Part shown: in pieces, positions 9,315-18,081 of the stretch
How the letters are laid out: every line of letters starts with the position of its first letter
Position numbering within the stretch: the stretch's first letter is position 1
Source of the DNA: Palsa-1447 sp964509885
GTDB taxonomy: Bacteria; Verrucomicrobiota; Verrucomicrobiia; Opitutales; Opitutaceae
Direction: 5' to 3'
Assembly (NCBI GenBank): GCA_964509885.1
Contig: CAZDZL010000016.1
Coordinates: 1 to 64,000 of the forward strand
DNA: 64,000 bases
Program-made: the position numbers and the translations under genes
The notes under the pieces: generated by a model
What the model saw: the letters and a program-made list of their open reading frames with translations, nothing else
Databases searched by the model: none
What the model was told of the DNA's origin: nothing

Positions 9315-9321
9315 CTCCTTT
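9315..9321 (-). promoter_or_regulatory. strong Shine-Dalgarno AAAGGAG before the ackA leader ORF
   Basis: Minus-strand AAAGGAG lies five bases upstream of the leader ATG at 9309, an ideal spacing. It stands 25 bases from the ackA ATG, too far to serve it directly. Most genes in this window have no such site, so its placement decides that the short ORF is where ribosomes enter. Confidence 0.6.
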
Positions 9322-9364
9322 AGCCATCCCCCGGCGCCCAATGTTCCGCGATCTTAACCTTCCC

Positions 9365-10234
9365 CTACCCTGTCAATTGCCGGCGGATCACCTTGAGCTC
9401 CCGCCGCCGCGCCCGGGTCACCTTGGGAAACGCCATCCCCAGGCCCCTCAGCGCCTCGATGACGATCCGGGAGACGATGAGGCGGGCGTTCAGCTTGTCG
9501 TCGGCGGGCACGATGTGCCACGGCGAGCCCTTGAGGCTCGTCGCCGTCATGCAGTCCTCGTACGCCTTCATGTACTCGTTCCACCGGCCGCGCTCCTTCA
9601 TGTCGTCCACGCTGAACTTCCAGTTCTTCGACGGCTCGTCGATGCGCTCCAGGAAGCGCCGGCGCTGCTCGGCCTTGGAGAGGTGCAGGAAGAACTTCAA
9701 CACGCGGGTGCCGTTTCGGTGCAGGTGCTGCTCGAGCTCAACGATGGAGCGGTACCGGCCCTTCCAGATCGCCGCCGTGTCGGTCAACTCGGCCGGCAGT
9801 CCCTGGGCCTCCAGGATCTCGGGGTGCACCTTCACGATGAGGACCTCCTCGTAGTAGGACCTGTTGAAGACCCCAATCCTGCCGCGCGCGGGCAGGCGGC
9901 ATGTCGTTCGCCACAGGAAGTCGTGCTCGGATTCCTCGGCGCTCGGGTGCTTGAAGCTGTAGACCTCGCATCCCTGCGGGTTGACCCCGCTCAAGACATG
10001 CGCGATCGCTCCGTCCTTGCCCGCCGCGTCCATCGCCTGGAAGATGAGGAGCACGGCGTAGCTGTTCGACGCGTAAAGGAGGCGCTGAAGCTCGCTCAGG
10101 TGGCGGATGTCCCCCATGAGGAGCTCCCTGTAGTGCTTCTCGGACTTGTAGAGCGGCTTGGTGCGGGTGGCCCATTTCCTGAGCCTGACTCTCCTGCCCT
10201 GCGCGACCCGGAATTTCTCGGTCTTTATTTTCAT
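9365..10234 (-). CDS. ppk2: polyphosphate kinase 2 family protein
   Basis: 289 residues. PPK2 enzymes use inorganic polyphosphate to phosphorylate nucleotides (AMP or ADP, depending on class). The Walker A loop is FQAMDAAGKDGAI, the second motif is FNRSYYEEV, and the lid region with EQRRRFLERIDEP and the KNWKFS segment follow. Single-domain length fits class I or III; class cannot be fixed by eye, though length and the lid look more like the class III (AMP/ADP-using) group. It sits between pgm (33 bases) and the ackA leader (55 bases) in a sugar-phosphate operon, so it probably supplies nucleotide triphosphate to that pathway. Confidence 0.9.
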   Translation of the reverse strand: MKIKTEKFRVAQGRRVRLRKWATRTKPLYKSEKHYRELLMGDIRHLSELQRLLYASNSYAVLLIFQAMDAAGKDGAIAHVLSGVNPQGCEVYSFKHPSAEESEHDFLWRTTCRLPARGRIGVFNRSYYEEVLIVKVHPEILEAQGLPAELTDTAAIWKGRYRSIVELEQHLHRNGTRVLKFFLHLSKAEQRRRFLERIDEPSKNWKFSVDDMKERGRWNEYMKAYEDCMTATSLKGSPWHIVPADDKLNARLIVSRIVIEALRGLGMAFPKVTRARRRELKVIRRQLTG

Positions 10235-10267
10235 CTTGGTATTTTTCTTCCCGCTCTGGCGGAGCGC

Positions 10268-11995
10268 CTAATTGGGATCGCCCTCGTTCTCCCACGCCTC
10301 AACCGCCCGGGTTTCCTCCCCGCTGGCCGGAGCCCCGCCCTCGCCCGGCGCGCCGATGGCCCTGCCCACAAGCGCCTGCGCCTCCTCGAGGATGCGCTGC
10401 AGGTGCTCGCTCCCGCGGAAGCTCTCGGCGTAGATCTTGTAGATGTCCTCCGTGCCCGACGGCCGCGCGGCGAACCACCCGCTTTCCGACGTGACCTTGA
10501 GTCCGCCGATCGGCGCGCCGTTGCCCGGCGCCGTGGTGAGCCGGGCCAGGATCTTTTCACCCGCCAGCTCGGATTCCTTGACCTGGCCGGGTGAGAGCTT
10601 CGCCAGCGCGGCCTTCTCGGCCCTCGTCGCCGGCGCCTCGACGCGGCTGTAGACGGGCTCGCCGAGGACGCGGGTGAGGTCCCGGTAAAGGTCGCCCGGA
10701 TCCCGGCCGCCCCTGGCCGTCATCTCCGCCGCGAGCAGGCAGGGGATGAAGCCGTCCTTGTCGGTTGTCCAGACGCTCCCGTCCAGGCGGGAGAAAGACG
10801 CGCCCGCGCTCTCCTCGCCGCCAAAGCAGAGCGAGGAATCGAGGAGGCCGCCCACAAACCACTTGAACCCGACGGGAACCTCCATGAGGGCCCTTTCCAG
10901 CCTGAGCGCGACCCTGTCGATCAGCTGGCTGCTGACCACGGTCTTGCCGACGGCGGCCTTCCGGGGCCAGCCGGGCCTGTTCTGGAAGAGGTAGGAAATG
11001 GCGACCGAGAGGTAGTGGTTCGGCGGGAGAAGGCCCGCGCTCCGGGTCACGATGCCGTGCCTGTCGTGGTCGGTGTCGCACGCGAACGAGAGGTCAAAGC
11101 GGTCCTTCATGCCGATCAGCCGCTGCATGGCGAACGCCGAGGAGGGATCCATCCGGATCTGGCCGTCCCAGTCCCGGGTCATGAACCGGAACGTCGGGTC
11201 CACCTCCTCGCTGACCACGGACAGGTCGAGTTTGTAGAGCTCGGCGATCCGGCCCCAATAGTGGACGCCGGCGCCCCCGAGGGGGTCGACCCCGAGGCGC
11301 AGACCCGAGCGCCGGATGACCTCCATCTCGACCACGTTGCCGAGGTCCGCCACGTAGGCGCTGACATAGTCGTGGCGGTGGGTCGAGGGTGCCTTCAGCG
11401 CCCTTTCGAGCGGGATCCGCCTCACCTTTGCGAGGCGCCCCTCGAGGAGCTCGTTGGCCTTGGCCTCAATCCAGCCCGTGACGTCGGTATCGGCGGGGCC
11501 GCCGTTCGTCGCGTTGTACTTGAAGCCGCCGTCCTGCGGGGGGTTGTGCGACGGCGTGATCACGATCCCGTCGGCCAGCCCGTCCTTGCGGCCCCGGTTG
11601 TGGGTCAGGATGGCGTGGGAGACCACGGGAGTCGGCGTGTACTCGTCCCCCTCGGCGATCATCACCTCCACGCCGTTTGCCGCCAGCACCTCGATCGCCG
11701 TCGCGCACGCAGGGGCCGACAGGGCGTGGGTGTCGATCCCGAGGAAGAGGGGCCCGGTTGTTCCCTGGCGTTTCCGGTAAAGGCAGATCGCCTGCGTGAT
11801 CGCGAGGATGTGGGCCTCGTTGAAGGAGAGCGTGAGCGACGACCCGCGGTGGCCCGAGGTGCCGAAGGCCACGCGCTGGTCGGCATCGGAGGGATCCGGC
11901 TCGCCGGTGAAGTAGGCGGTGACCAGACGGGGAACGTCCACGAGCGGCCCCGTGCCTGCCGGCTTTCCTGCAAGGGGGCTCGTCTTCATCGCCAT
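10268..11995 (-). CDS. pgm: phosphoglucomutase (alpha-D-glucose specific)
   Basis: 575 residues, as for the E. coli Pgm type. It interconverts glucose 1-phosphate and glucose 6-phosphate. Visible are the amino-terminal substrate loop GTSGHRG, the phosphoserine motif TPSHNPPQDGG, the metal loop CDTDHDRHG, the sugar-recognition loop GGEESAGASF and the phosphate-binding RPSGTEDIYKIY near the end. It begins three bases after the rpiB stop. Two in-frame ATGs (11995 and 11989) are possible. In this operon it would link glycogen or nucleotide-sugar pools to the phosphoketolase shunt. Confidence 0.95.
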   Translation of the reverse strand: MAMKTSPLAGKPAGTGPLVDVPRLVTAYFTGEPDPSDADQRVAFGTSGHRGSSLTLSFNEAHILAITQAICLYRKRQGTTGPLFLGIDTHALSAPACATAIEVLAANGVEVMIAEGDEYTPTPVVSHAILTHNRGRKDGLADGIVITPSHNPPQDGGFKYNATNGGPADTDVTGWIEAKANELLEGRLAKVRRIPLERALKAPSTHRHDYVSAYVADLGNVVEMEVIRRSGLRLGVDPLGGAGVHYWGRIAELYKLDLSVVSEEVDPTFRFMTRDWDGQIRMDPSSAFAMQRLIGMKDRFDLSFACDTDHDRHGIVTRSAGLLPPNHYLSVAISYLFQNRPGWPRKAAVGKTVVSSQLIDRVALRLERALMEVPVGFKWFVGGLLDSSLCFGGEESAGASFSRLDGSVWTTDKDGFIPCLLAAEMTARGGRDPGDLYRDLTRVLGEPVYSRVEAPATRAEKAALAKLSPGQVKESELAGEKILARLTTAPGNGAPIGGLKVTSESGWFAARPSGTEDIYKIYAESFRGSEHLQRILEEAQALVGRAIGAPGEGGAPASGEETRAVEAWENEGDPN

Positions 11996-11998
11996 GGG

Positions 11999-12499
11999 TC
12001 AATCCCCGCGCTCGAGCAGGGCGACCTTGCCCAGGCGGCGCACGAAGCGGGGCGCCCCGCTGAACCTTGCCGCGAGGAAGCTCTGGACGAGGTCCCAGGC
12101 AAGCGCGCGGCCGACGACGAGCCCTCCCAGGCAGATGACGTTCATGTCGTCGTCCTCCACCCCCTGGTGGGCGGAGAAATTGTCGTGGATCAGGCAGGCC
12201 CTGACGCCGGCCACCTTGTTGGCCGCCACCGCGGCCCCCACGCCGCTCCCGCAGATGGCGATGCCCCGCGACACCCTGCCCGAGGCCACCGCCCGTGCCA
12301 TGGGGACGACATAGTCGGGGAAGTCGTCGTCGGGTTGCAGGGTGGCGTCGCCGAAATCCGCGACGTCGTGGCCCGCCGCGGCCAGGTGCGCCGCCAGGAT
12401 CCCCTTCAGCTCAAATCCCCCGTGGTCGGCGGCGATCCCGACCGCCATCCCCGTCCGCGCCGGGCTTTCCCTGATATCGGCAGGCTTCAAGGGCGTCAT
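11999..12499 (-). CDS. rpiB: ribose-5-phosphate isomerase B (cysteine-type active site)
   Basis: 166 residues from the ATG at 12499, five bases after the fba stop; a second ATG at 12451 directly before AVGIAADHGG gives a more typical RpiB start, and the first 16 residues may be absent. It interconverts ribose 5- and ribulose 5-phosphate. The active-site loop is ICGSGVGAAVAANKV, with the Cys found in the E. coli/LacAB branch. A longer open frame reaching 12796 lies inside fba and is not used. Context links it to sugar-phosphate supply for Xfp. A different RpiB type is encoded at 59163. Confidence 0.85.
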   Translation of the reverse strand: MTPLKPADIRESPARTGMAVGIAADHGGFELKGILAAHLAAAGHDVADFGDATLQPDDDFPDYVVPMARAVASGRVSRGIAICGSGVGAAVAANKVAGVRACLIHDNFSAHQGVEDDDMNVICLGGLVVGRALAWDLVQSFLAARFSGAPRFVRRLGKVALLERGD

Positions 12500-12504
12500 C
12501 GCGG

Positions 12505-13527
12505 CTAAGCCGCTGATTTCTCGGCCACGTCGGTATAGGCCCCGCGGACCGCAAGGCCGTTGCACCGCGCGCGCAGCGCGAGGGCCTTCTGCCCGGCGAC
12601 GGCATTGCCCGGGACGCCGCCCCACGCCTTCATCGCGGGATCCTGGAGCGCCCTTCCAAACGAGAAGGTGAGCTTCCACGGCTGCCCGGCGACGCGCGAG
12701 ATGGCATTCAGCCTCTGGGTCGCCGGCACGTCGCTCTGGCCGCCGGAAAGGAACACGATGCCGGGGACAGCCGGCGGCACGCAGCGCCGGAAGCACCGCA
12801 GCGTCGCCTTCGCGACGTCCGCAATGCCGGCCTGCGTCGGGCAGTCGGCGCCGGAGAGGACCATTCCCGTCTTCAGGATCATCCCCTGCAGGACCACCCG
12901 CTGCGCGGCCAGTGCTTCGAAGGTGCTCTCAAGGACGGCGATCGAGACCTCCTCGCACCGCTCGATCGTGTGGTCGCCGTCCATCAGGACCTCGGGCTCC
13001 ACGATCGGGACAAGCCCGGCCTCCTGGCAGAGGGCGGCATAGAGCGCGTGGGTGTAGGCGTTCCCGCGGATGCAGGCGCCCGTCGGGAGGTCCTTGCCGA
13101 TCGAGATGACCGCCCTCCACTTCGCGAAGCGCGCCCCAAGCTTCACGTAGTCCGCGAGGCGGTCGCGCAGGCCGTCCAGCCCCGCCGTGAACTTCTCGCC
13201 CGGGAAGCCCGGCAGGGCCTCGGTGCCGGCGTCGACCTTGATCCCCGGGATCATCCCGAGGCCCGCGAGGAGCGCGGGCATCGCCTCCCCCCCCGCGGTC
13301 TTCTGGCGGATCGTCTCGTCAAAGAGGATGACCCCGCTGATGGATTCCGCCAGGGCCGGCGTCGTGAAGAGCATCTCGCGGTAGTCGCGGCGGTTCGTCT
13401 CGCTGGAGGGGATACCCAGCTCCTTGAAGCGCTTGCCGAGGGTCGGGAAGCTCTCGTCGGCGGCGAGGATGCCCTTGCCGGGGGCCAGGAGCGCCTGGAT
13501 CGTGGATTCGAGGGTGTTCGGCTTCAT
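12505..13527 (-). CDS. fba: class I fructose-bisphosphate aldolase
   Basis: 340 residues, close to the eukaryote-like class I enzymes (Schiff-base, metal-free). The reaction cleaves fructose 1,6-bisphosphate to glyceraldehyde phosphate and dihydroxyacetone phosphate. Typical blocks are GKGILAADES, NRRDYREMLFTTP, SGVILFDET, KWRAVISI, the Schiff-base Lys in GMILKTGMV and the phosphate loop FLSGGQSD. It heads the rpiB-pgm-ppk2-ackA-xfp run with gaps of 3-75 bases. The 120 bases between it and cbpM probably hold the operon promoter, but no clear -35/-10 pair is seen. Confidence 0.92.
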   Translation of the reverse strand: MKPNTLESTIQALLAPGKGILAADESFPTLGKRFKELGIPSSETNRRDYREMLFTTPALAESISGVILFDETIRQKTAGGEAMPALLAGLGMIPGIKVDAGTEALPGFPGEKFTAGLDGLRDRLADYVKLGARFAKWRAVISIGKDLPTGACIRGNAYTHALYAALCQEAGLVPIVEPEVLMDGDHTIERCEEVSIAVLESTFEALAAQRVVLQGMILKTGMVLSGADCPTQAGIADVAKATLRCFRRCVPPAVPGIVFLSGGQSDVPATQRLNAISRVAGQPWKLTFSFGRALQDPAMKAWGGVPGNAVAGQKALALRARCNGLAVRGAYTDVAEKSAA

Positions 13528-13647
13528 GGGAGGGGTGCGTTGCGGGAGGGCGCCGGGATCATGGGCGGTCGCCGCGAGGAAATCGACACATCAGCGCGAC
13601 TCAGGTTTCACCCATTGCAGCCGGATTCACGCCATTCGAATGCGCCG

Positions 13648-13983
13648 CTAGGCGCCGGACCTGAAGCGCACCTCGGCCTCGAGGCGCGCCACGTCGCGAA
13701 GGAGGCGGTGGATGAGGGGAAGCGCCCGGCGGCTGACGCCGTAGTGCCGGCGGAAGTGCTCGATCCGCCGCAGCTCGTAGATCGCGTCGTCGTCAAAGAC
13801 GGGCTCCGACCGCGCGTCCCCGCCGACCGCGTCCACCAGGCCGAGCCTGCAGTAGTAGAGGATCATCTCGGGGTGCACGCCGGCGAGCTCGCTTGCGGCG
13901 CCGAGGGAATGGACCTGGCGCCCGGAGGCCTCCCCCGGCGCGAGCACCAGCGTGTGCTTCTCCACGATGACGAAGTTGCTCAT
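13648..13983 (-). CDS. cbpM: CbpM-like chaperone modulator
   Basis: 111 residues from the ATG at 13983, which overlaps the cbpA stop as ATGA. CbpM binds and restrains the DnaJ-like CbpA; the protein has a MerR-like helix-turn-helix part (PEMILYYCRLGLVDAV, then YELRRIEHFRRHYGVS) and a terminal helix LIHRLLRDVARLEAEV. The upstream extension of the open frame lies within cbpA and is ignored. The overlap with cbpA and the standard gene order support the name despite the short sequence. Confidence 0.8.
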   Translation of the reverse strand: MSNFVIVEKHTLVLAPGEASGRQVHSLGAASELAGVHPEMILYYCRLGLVDAVGGDARSEPVFDDDAIYELRRIEHFRRHYGVSRRALPLIHRLLRDVARLEAEVRFRSGA

Positions 13984-14957
13984 GATGTTTTCCTGGGTTT
14001 GAAGGTCGTCGCCTTGGCCAGCCTCTCCCACAGGACGCGCTCCTCGTCGGTGACCGCCGGGGGCACCTGGATCCTGGCCGTGGCGTAGAGGTCGCCGCGG
14101 CTGCCGTCCTCCCGGGGCAGCCCGAGGCCGCGCAGCCGCAGTTGGCTGCCGGCCGCGGTCCCGGGAGGAACCTTGAGCGAGGTCATGCCGTCGAGCGCCG
14201 GTATCTTCGCCTGCACGCCGAGCACGGCTTCCCATGGGGCCAGGTCGAGGTCGAAGTGAAGGTCGGGGCCCTTGATGCTGAAGTCCGGATGGCGCGCGAG
14301 GCGCACGCGCAGGTAGAGGTCCCCCGCCCTCGCGCCGCCGAACCCCTCGCCGCCCTGGCCCGCGAGGCGGATCCGCTGGCCCTCGCGCACCCCCGGGGGA
14401 ATGCGCACCTGGTAGGTGTCGCTCCGCTCCGCCTCGCCGTCGGCGCCGGGCCTGCGAAGGGTGACCTGCCGCTTGGACCCCCGGAGGGCCTCCTCAAGGG
14501 TCACCAAGATGTCGGCCTCGACGTCGCGGCCCGGGTGGACGAATCCCGCGCCCTCCTCCGCGAAGGCGCCCTCGGAGCCGTTGGGCGAGCCGTAGCCGTC
14601 CCGGCTGCCCCCGAAGAAGGACTCGAAGAAGTCGCTGAAGCCCGTGCCCCCGAACTCGAAGTCCGCTCCGGGGGCCTGGCGGGAGCCCCGGCCTCCCCGG
14701 GGGCCGGCTTGGCCCGAAGAGCCGCCGTCCTGCCAGTTGGCGCCCAGCTCGTCATACTTCTTGCGCTTGTCGGGATCCCCGAGGACCTCGTAGGCCTCGT
14801 TGATCTCCTTGAACTTCTCCTCCCCCGCGACCTTGTTCTTCGCGACGTCCGGGTGGTGGATGCGCGCGAGCTTGCGGAAAGCCTGCTTGATCTCGTCGGG
14901 GGTCGCCGTGCGCGCGACGCCGAGCGTCTCGTAGTAGTCTTTGAATTTGAGGGCCAT
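13980..14957 (-). CDS. cbpA: DnaJ-like co-chaperone CbpA
   Basis: 325 residues. J domain at residues 7-71 with the HPD triad (HHPDVAK) that stimulates DnaK ATPase, then a Gly/Phe-rich linker with GTGFSDFFESFFGG, then two beta-rich client-binding domains (DILVTLEEALRG onward and the LDLAPWEAVLG region) and no zinc-finger Cys repeats, which separates it from DnaJ and makes it CbpA-like. It acts in the cytoplasm with DnaK/GrpE. Translationally coupled to cbpM. The pair sits directly upstream of the phosphoketolase operon, an arrangement that suggests joint expression under stress, though 120 bases separate the two. Confidence 0.92.
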   Translation of the reverse strand: MALKFKDYYETLGVARTATPDEIKQAFRKLARIHHPDVAKNKVAGEEKFKEINEAYEVLGDPDKRKKYDELGANWQDGGSSGQAGPRGGRGSRQAPGADFEFGGTGFSDFFESFFGGSRDGYGSPNGSEGAFAEEGAGFVHPGRDVEADILVTLEEALRGSKRQVTLRRPGADGEAERSDTYQVRIPPGVREGQRIRLAGQGGEGFGGARAGDLYLRVRLARHPDFSIKGPDLHFDLDLAPWEAVLGVQAKIPALDGMTSLKVPPGTAAGSQLRLRGLGLPREDGSRGDLYATARIQVPPAVTDEERVLWERLAKATTFKPRKTS

Positions 14958-15021
14958 CGGGCTTCCGGGAATCCCCGCTACCCTTGCACCATATGGCCCG
15001 AATCACAATCCCCCACCGACC

Positions 15022-17037
15022 CTAGTGCGCCTCGGGGGGGTCGATCCGCTCCCAGAAGCCGACCGCGAAATCCTTGTCGTTGCCGTACATGTGGTGCCAG
15101 TAGTAGCGGGCCTTGATGCGCTCGAAGAGCGGCAGGAAGCGGGCGTTCTCGTTGCCGTTGTCCCGAGGCAGCCACAGGATGTAGGTGACGTTGTTGTGGA
15201 GCAGCCACCCCAGGGGGTCGGCAAGCGTCCCGGCGTAGAAGGCGTTGACCTGGTCGAAGCGCTGCCGGACCTCGAGGAAGGGCCCGCGCAGCGCGTCCTC
15301 GAGCCAGGGCCAGCCGAGGAAGCTCTGCTTGCCCGAGAAAAGGGTCACGGCGGGCGACTCGGTGTTCTCCATCGCGAGCCCGCTCTCGAGGGTGACGCCG
15401 TCCGGCCGGCTCGAGAGGTCGACGATGATGTCGCGGATAACGGGGTCGCGCGCGATCCACATTGAGCCCGAGAGGTGCCCGATGGACGAGTCCGCCTTCT
15501 TGGCCGCGGACTCCCGGTAGGCGTTCGCGTACTGCGTCCCCAGGTCGTAGGCGAACGCGAGCGTGGGCAGGAGGAGCAGCACGGTTCCGTAGCGGCACAC
15601 CCGGGACTTCGAGCCGAGGTTCAGCGACCCCAGCGTGACGACGATTCCCGCGTAGACCCACTGCCACCACTTGAGGGTCGAGTTGAACCGGACGTACGAG
15701 GCCCCGTAGAGGTCGTGGTTGTAGAGGAATTCCGTCGCCACGAGCGCGACGCCCCAGACGGCGACAAGGAAGAGCGCCAGCGGCCGGCGGTCGCGGTTGA
15801 AGGCCCCGAGGACGATGATGCCGAGCACCGGCCAGAACATGAGCAGCCAGCCGAGCAGCGGGGTGTGGTCCCCGGGTGCGGTCAGGCCGATCGACGCGTT
15901 GCTCCCGATCGACTGCTGCGTGAACTGAAGGAGGAAGGGGTACTCGAGCGCCGTGGCGAGGGCGGCGCCCACGACCGCGGCCGCCAGCCAGCCGCGCTCC
16001 CCTCGCACGGCGCAGAACACGAACCACCCGCCGACCAGCAGGCACTGCAGCGGGAGTATCCATGCATTGGAGACGAGCGCGAGCGGCACGGTCGCGGCGA
16101 GGAGGGCGTGGTACACGCCCCTCCCCCGCCCGTCCGGCGTGTCCTCAAGGACGGCGATGAGCGCCACCGCGAACGCGAGGAGCAGGAAGCCCGAGAGCGG
16201 GGGATGAAAGTCGCCCTTGGTCAGGAAGTAGCTGAGCGGCTCCATCGGGAGGTCCCTGGGCTCGACGCCCGGGGTCGTCATCATCTCGGAGACGCGGTGG
16301 CCCAGGGGCGTGAGGTTGTTGTGGACGATCGAGCCCCCGAGAAAGCGGACGATGTCGAGGGAGTAAGGCTGGACCACAAGCATGTGGACGAAGGCCACGA
16401 CGCCGCTTCCGCCGACCAGGAGGGAGACCATCGCGACCCACCTGCCGGGCGGCCACCTGCAGAGCCGGCCGATGCAGGCTCCCATGAGGAGCGTCATGAA
16501 CCCGACCAGCGTGCAGAAGGCCAGGTGGTAGCTGACCCCGGGGCCGAGGCCGAAGAGACGGCCGATCAGCGCCGCGCCGTAGTGCTGGAAGCTGTAGTAG
16601 TAGTTGGCGCGGAACGGCGAAAGCCAGAGGTCGGGCGGCGGAAGCCGCGTTCCCCTCATGTAGGCCTCGATCAGCGCGTAGTTCGGCATCTTGTCCTCGC
16701 TGAAGTCGATGTCCGGGAACGCGTACCTCCAGGCGAGGCAGTAGAAGAACCCGAGGCCGAAGACGGCCTCCACCGCCCAGTTCTCCCGGACGAGCGCCCT
16801 GTGGCGCCAGATCAGCCAGAGGGAAACCGCGGTCGTGAGCGGCAGCAGGGGAAGATGCGGGCCCCAGCCCCCGAAATACTCGAGGCAGAAGCAGGCGAGG
16901 CAGATCACCAGCACGGAGGCCGCCCGGGCGATGGCATAGTCGCCGATGAACCGCCGCGCGGCCAGCCCGGCACCCAAGAGGTTGATCCAAAGCCCGGCGA
17001 TGGCCAAACTTAGAAATACCAGCGACATCCCCAACAA
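15022..17037 (-). CDS. DUF2298-type polytopic membrane protein (GT-C-like)
   Basis: 671 residues with about a dozen hydrophobic helices. The tyrosine-rich motif FRANYYYSFQHYGAALIGRLF and the acidic FPDIDFSEDKMPNY before it are hallmarks of the DUF2298/YYY membrane family, which is thought to contain GT-C-fold glycosyltransferases using lipid-linked donors. The acid pair after the second helix would be the catalytic site in that view. It is in the inner membrane. The gene follows the esterase at 17090 by 52 bases on the same strand, and its product may act on envelope glycans; donor and acceptor are unknown. Confidence 0.75.
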   Translation of the reverse strand: MLGMSLVFLSLAIAGLWINLLGAGLAARRFIGDYAIARAASVLVICLACFCLEYFGGWGPHLPLLPLTTAVSLWLIWRHRALVRENWAVEAVFGLGFFYCLAWRYAFPDIDFSEDKMPNYALIEAYMRGTRLPPPDLWLSPFRANYYYSFQHYGAALIGRLFGLGPGVSYHLAFCTLVGFMTLLMGACIGRLCRWPPGRWVAMVSLLVGGSGVVAFVHMLVVQPYSLDIVRFLGGSIVHNNLTPLGHRVSEMMTTPGVEPRDLPMEPLSYFLTKGDFHPPLSGFLLLAFAVALIAVLEDTPDGRGRGVYHALLAATVPLALVSNAWILPLQCLLVGGWFVFCAVRGERGWLAAAVVGAALATALEYPFLLQFTQQSIGSNASIGLTAPGDHTPLLGWLLMFWPVLGIIVLGAFNRDRRPLALFLVAVWGVALVATEFLYNHDLYGASYVRFNSTLKWWQWVYAGIVVTLGSLNLGSKSRVCRYGTVLLLLPTLAFAYDLGTQYANAYRESAAKKADSSIGHLSGSMWIARDPVIRDIIVDLSSRPDGVTLESGLAMENTESPAVTLFSGKQSFLGWPWLEDALRGPFLEVRQRFDQVNAFYAGTLADPLGWLLHNNVTYILWLPRDNGNENARFLPLFERIKARYYWHHMYGNDKDFAVGFWERIDPPEAH

Positions 17038-17089
17038 TGTTGCCTGCCGGCGGGAGCCCTAGCGAGCCCGGAGTTGGCCGCCAGGGCGC

Positions 17090-17986
17090 CTAGTGCCTTG
17101 CCAACGGCTTCAGGAATCCCATGTAGCCCATCCATTCGTAGAACCTCTCGCTCCATGCGCCGACCGGCCTCGCGTCATCAGCCCTGAAGTTAAAGGCGTG
17201 GCCGACCCCCGTGTAGACGTGCAGCTCGACCGGCACGCCCGCCTTCTTGAAGCGGAGGCTGGAGACGATGAGGCCGTCCGCAAGGTTGTCCTCGATCCCG
17301 GCGACGAGGAAGGCCGGCGGGGAATCCTTGGTCGGCATGATCTCCTCGGGTTCGCCGGGATAGACGAGGCACTGGAAAGCCGGTCTCGAGCTGAACCGTT
17401 CCACGGGGTCCGCCGAGGCAAAGTTCCCGGAGTCGAACTCCATGCTGGCGCGCGCCGCGAGGCGCCCGCCCGCAGAAAACCCGAGCACGCCGATGCGCGT
17501 CGAATCGACGCCCCACCCCGCCGCGCGCAGGTGCACAAGGCGAAGGGCCCGCCTCGTGTCCTGCATCTCCTCGAAGTCGATCCTGTACGGCGAGTGCTCG
17601 ACCGTCTGGTCCTTCGCCAGGCGGTACTTGAGCACGAATCCCGCGACGCCCTTCGAGGCCAGCCACCGCGCGAGGTCATAGCCCTCGCTGCCAATGTTCA
17701 GATACCTGTGCCCCCCTCCCGGAAGGATGACGACCGCAGCCCCCGTGGCTATCGCCGGCGGGGGGAGGAAGACGGCAAGGGAGGGGTTGTTGATGTGGCC
17801 GACGCCCCATTTGACAGCCACCTCGGGCTCGTCCTTTCGGGACTCGAAGCCCGGGGCTCCATTGTCCCAGAGATGAACGACGGGCACGTCGACAGAAACC
17901 GGGCCGTACCTGTCCTCGGCCGGCGCGCGCGCAGCCAGCAAGAGTGCGACGGGAATGAGGGCGCGGAAACGGGCGGGAAATTTCAC
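17090..17986 (-). CDS. exported alpha/beta-hydrolase (acetyl-esterase/BD-FAE-like)
   Basis: 298 residues from a GTG at 17986; the ATG at 18100 would overlap the divergent MFS gene, and the GTG directly opens a signal peptide (VKFPARFRALIPVALLLAA, cut near APAE). The oxyanion loop HGG is seen as ILPGGGHRYLNI, the nucleophile elbow is GFSAGGRLA, acid lies in GIEDNLADG and the terminal His in GVGHAFNF. This is the esterase D/acetyl-xylan-esterase type, acting in the periplasm on acetylated or feruloylated sugars. Substrate is inferred only from family. The start choice is moderate. Confidence 0.75.
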   Translation of the reverse strand: MKFPARFRALIPVALLLAARAPAEDRYGPVSVDVPVVHLWDNGAPGFESRKDEPEVAVKWGVGHINNPSLAVFLPPPAIATGAAVVILPGGGHRYLNIGSEGYDLARWLASKGVAGFVLKYRLAKDQTVEHSPYRIDFEEMQDTRRALRLVHLRAAGWGVDSTRIGVLGFSAGGRLAARASMEFDSGNFASADPVERFSSRPAFQCLVYPGEPEEIMPTKDSPPAFLVAGIEDNLADGLIVSSLRFKKAGVPVELHVYTGVGHAFNFRADDARPVGAWSERFYEWMGYMGFLKPLARH

Positions 17987-18081
17987 GGCGATGGGGGGAG
18001 GGTTTCCCGATACCCTGAGCCCGCGCCGCTCCAAATACAAACTTTGCAAACAGCCGCCGGCGGCGATCAGATCGCAGGCGC

